From Gammaproteobacteria bacterium (lineage in GTDB: Bacteria; Pseudomonadota; Gammaproteobacteria; SZUA-21), in assembly GCA_027021095.1 (NCBI GenBank), contig JALUUZ010000532.1:1-6517 (forward strand): 6,517 nt of DNA, written 5' to 3'. Both the position numbers and the translations under genes were made by a program. Below the pieces are notes generated by a model. That model was given only the letters and a program-made list of their open reading frames with translations. It was not told where the DNA came from and made no database searches. The first letter of the stretch is position 1, and each line of letters starts with the position of its first letter. Below are positions 4,968-6,517 of the stretch, one piece after another.

Positions 4968-6386
4968 ATGGCTAAAACCTACTCAGCGGGCGTAAAAGAA
5001 TACCGTGAAACATACTGGATGCCCGATTACACCCCAAACGATACCGATATACTGGCTTGCTTCAAGATCACCCCGCAGGAAGGGGTGCCCCGTGAAGAAG
5101 CCGCGGCCGCTGTCGCTGCAGAATCCTCGACCGGTACCTGGACCACTGTGTGGACCGACCTGCTGACCGACCTGGACCACTACAAGGGCCGGGCCTACGC
5201 GATCGAAGACGTGCCTGGCGACGACACCTGTTTCTATGCGTTCATTGCCTACCCGATCGACCTGTTCGAAGAAGGTTCAGTGGTCAACGTCTTTACCTCG
5301 CTGGTAGGTAATGTATTCGGTTTCAAGGCCGTACGTGCGTTGCGCCTGGAAGACGTCCGTTTTCCGATCGCCTATGTCATGACCTGTAATGGACCTCCCC
5401 AGGGAATCCAGGTCGAACGTGACATCATGAACAAATACGGCCGGCCGTTGCTGGGCTGTACGATCAAACCAAAGCTTGGCCTGTCGGCGAAGAACTATGG
5501 GCGTGCGGTCTACGAATGCCTGCGTGGCGGCTTGGACTTCACCAAGGACGACGAAAACGTCAACTCGCAGCCGTTCATGCGTTGGCGCCATCGTTTCGAC
5601 TTCGTCATGGAAGCCATCCACAAGGCAGAAGCCGAGACTGGTGAGCGCAAGGGGCATTACCTCAATGTCACCGCACCGACCCCGGATGAAATGTTCAAGC
5701 GTGCAGAGCACGCCAAGGAAATCGGCGCACCGATCATCATGCACGACTACATCACCGGCGGCTTCTGCGCCAACACAGGCCTCGCCCAATGGTGTAAGGA
5801 CAACGGCATGCTGTTGCATATTCACCGAGCGATGCATGCGGTCATCGACCGTAACCCGCATCATGGTATCCACTTCCGTGTCCTGGCCAAGGTCCTGCGC
5901 CTGTCCGGTGGTGACCATCTGCATACCGGCACCGTGGTTGGTAAGCTGGAAGGTGACCGTGCCTCGACGCTTGGCTGGATCGACCTGTTACGCGAAAGCT
6001 ACATCAAGGAAGACCGTTCACGCGGTATCTTCTTCGACCAGGACTGGGGTTCCATGCCGGGGGCATTCGCTGTCGCATCAGGCGGTATCCATGTCTGGCA
6101 CATGCCGGCACTGGTCACGATTTTCGGCGACGACTCGGTACTGCAGTTCGGCGGCGGTACACTGGGACATCCCTGGGGCAACGCCGCAGGCGCCGCGGCC
6201 AACCGTGTTGCACTGGAAAGCTGTGTCGAAGCGCGTAACCAGGGCCGTGAACTCGAGAAGGAAGGCAAGGATATCCTTACCAAGGCTGCGGAGCACAGCC
6301 CGGAACTCAAGATGGCAATGGAAACCTGGAAAGAAATCAAATTCGAATTCGACACTGTGGACAAACTCGACGTAGCCCACAAGTAA
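4968..6386 (+). CDS. cbbL: RuBisCO large subunit, Form IA
   Basis: A complete protein of 472 residues, normal length for Form IA. It carboxylates or oxygenates ribulose-1,5-bisphosphate in the Calvin cycle as an L8S8 enzyme in the cytoplasm. All key residues are seen (offset about 8 from spinach numbering): Glu52, Asn115, Lys167 and Lys169 in TIKPKLGLS, carbamylated Lys193 with Asp195 and Glu196 in GGLDFTKDDENVNS, His286 and Arg287 in HIHRAMH, His319 in GGDHLHTG, mobile loop-6 Lys326 in GTVVGKLEGD, Ser371 in VASGGIHVWH, and Gly395-Gly396. The N-terminus MAKTYSAGVKEYRETYW and the phrase STGTWTTVWTDLLTDLDHYKGRAY mark the green-like proteobacterial Form IA branch, not red-like Form IC. It forms an operon with cbbS 36 bp downstream and is controlled from the divergent cbbR region. 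No damage is visible. Confidence 0.98.
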   Translation: MAKTYSAGVKEYRETYWMPDYTPNDTDILACFKITPQEGVPREEAAAAVAAESSTGTWTTVWTDLLTDLDHYKGRAYAIEDVPGDDTCFYAFIAYPIDLFEEGSVVNVFTSLVGNVFGFKAVRALRLEDVRFPIAYVMTCNGPPQGIQVERDIMNKYGRPLLGCTIKPKLGLSAKNYGRAVYECLRGGLDFTKDDENVNSQPFMRWRHRFDFVMEAIHKAEAETGERKGHYLNVTAPTPDEMFKRAEHAKEIGAPIIMHDYITGGFCANTGLAQWCKDNGMLLHIHRAMHAVIDRNPHHGIHFRVLAKVLRLSGGDHLHTGTVVGKLEGDRASTLGWIDLLRESYIKEDRSRGIFFDQDWGSMPGAFAVASGGIHVWHMPALVTIFGDDSVLQFGGGTLGHPWGNAAGAAANRVALESCVEARNQGRELEKEGKDILTKAAEHSPELKMAMETWKEIKFEFDTVDKLDVAHK

Positions 6387-6422
6387 GGCTTTCCAGAGTT
6401 TTTAATATATGAGGTATGAACA

Positions 6423-6517
6423 ATGAGTGATGTACAAGACTACAAATCGAGTCTGACGAATGCCGAAAGCCGGAAATTCGAGACTTTCTCCTACCTGCCG
6501 GAAATGGACCAGGAAGG
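6423..6517 (+). CDS. cbbS: RuBisCO small subunit, N-terminal part (runs off right edge)
   Basis: The first 31 codons are present. GAGG (6411-6414) lies 8 nt before the ATG at 6423. The translation starts MSDVQDYKSSL, then TNAESR, then KFETFSYLPEMDQE. The (K/R)(F/Y)ETFSYLP motif is the universal start of the RuBisCO small-subunit core. Between the MxxxQDYKxSL leader and KFETFSYLP there are six extra residues (TNAESR). As I remember the comparison, carboxysomal Form IAc small subunits (Halothiobacillus type) lack these six, while Form IAq proteins such as that of Allochromatium have them. The enzyme is therefore probably the non-carboxysomal type, usually followed by cbbQ and cbbO. The rest of the gene lies outside the window. 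Confidence 0.95.
   Translation, partial: MSDVQDYKSSLTNAESRKFETFSYLPEMDQE

Noticed and set aside
5277..5924. Minus-strand open frame (215 codons) opposite cbbL
   Set aside because: Antisense shadow of a confidently identified gene, with no recognisable motif.
5476..6375. Long plus-strand open frame (299 codons) overlapping cbbL
   Set aside because: It is a shifted frame within cbbL, rich in Ser/Arg/Thr with no domain-like sequence or ribosome binding site; a by-product of cbbL codon use.
1..6517. tRNA, rRNA, CRISPR array, complete insertion sequence or phage genes
   Set aside because: I looked for cloverleaf-like regions, regularly spaced direct repeats and transposase or integrase motifs and saw none.

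Overview
The window looks like chromosomal DNA from a chemolitho- or photoautotrophic gammaproteobacterium, probably a sulfur oxidiser. The basis is a proteobacterial green-like Form IA RuBisCO whose large subunit reads, from memory of the family, very much like Allochromatium/Thioalkalivibrio-type CbbL. It has a divergent cbbR, DUF302 proteins and a lipoprotein cytochrome c nearby. No taxonomic search was possible, so this is inference.

Layout. Positions 1-346 (minus): N-terminal part of an AmpG-type MFS permease that runs off the left edge. Positions 575-1675 (minus): an exported ankyrin-repeat protein with an unrecognised N-terminal domain. Positions 1676-2092: a 417-bp divergent intergenic region with two strong stem-loops on the plus-strand side. 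Positions 2093-3104 (plus): two adjacent genes for single-pass membrane-anchored DUF302-type proteins, probably one operon. Positions 3109-3292: a near-palindromic 184-bp MITE-like element with perfect 20-bp terminal inverted repeats ending in CTAG, followed directly by a short hairpin; it lies between convergent genes. Positions 3366-3860 (minus): a monohaem cytochrome c lipoprotein, 46 bp downstream of cbbR and on the same strand. Positions 3907-4818 (minus): cbbR. Positions 4819-4967: the cbbR/cbbL control region, with an FNR-like palindrome nested in a larger inverted repeat, TNA-type LysR candidate motifs, a plausible sigma-70 promoter, and a Shine-Dalgarno placed in a small hairpin loop. 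Positions 4968-6386 (plus): complete cbbL. Positions 6423-6517 (plus): the first 31 codons of cbbS.

How the genes work together. CbbR would sense Calvin-cycle metabolites and control cbbLS from the shared intergenic region. The start of CbbS carries a six-residue insertion that, as remembered from the literature, marks the non-carboxysomal Form IAq enzyme; this predicts cbbQ/cbbO activase genes, not carboxysome shell genes, just beyond the right edge. The cytochrome c may be co-transcribed with cbbR. The left half (AmpG-like permease, ankyrin protein, DUF302 pair) has no obvious link to carbon fixation.

No completely new system is evident. The least explained parts are the tandem DUF302 pair with its structured leader, the MITE-like element, and the cytochrome paired with cbbR.
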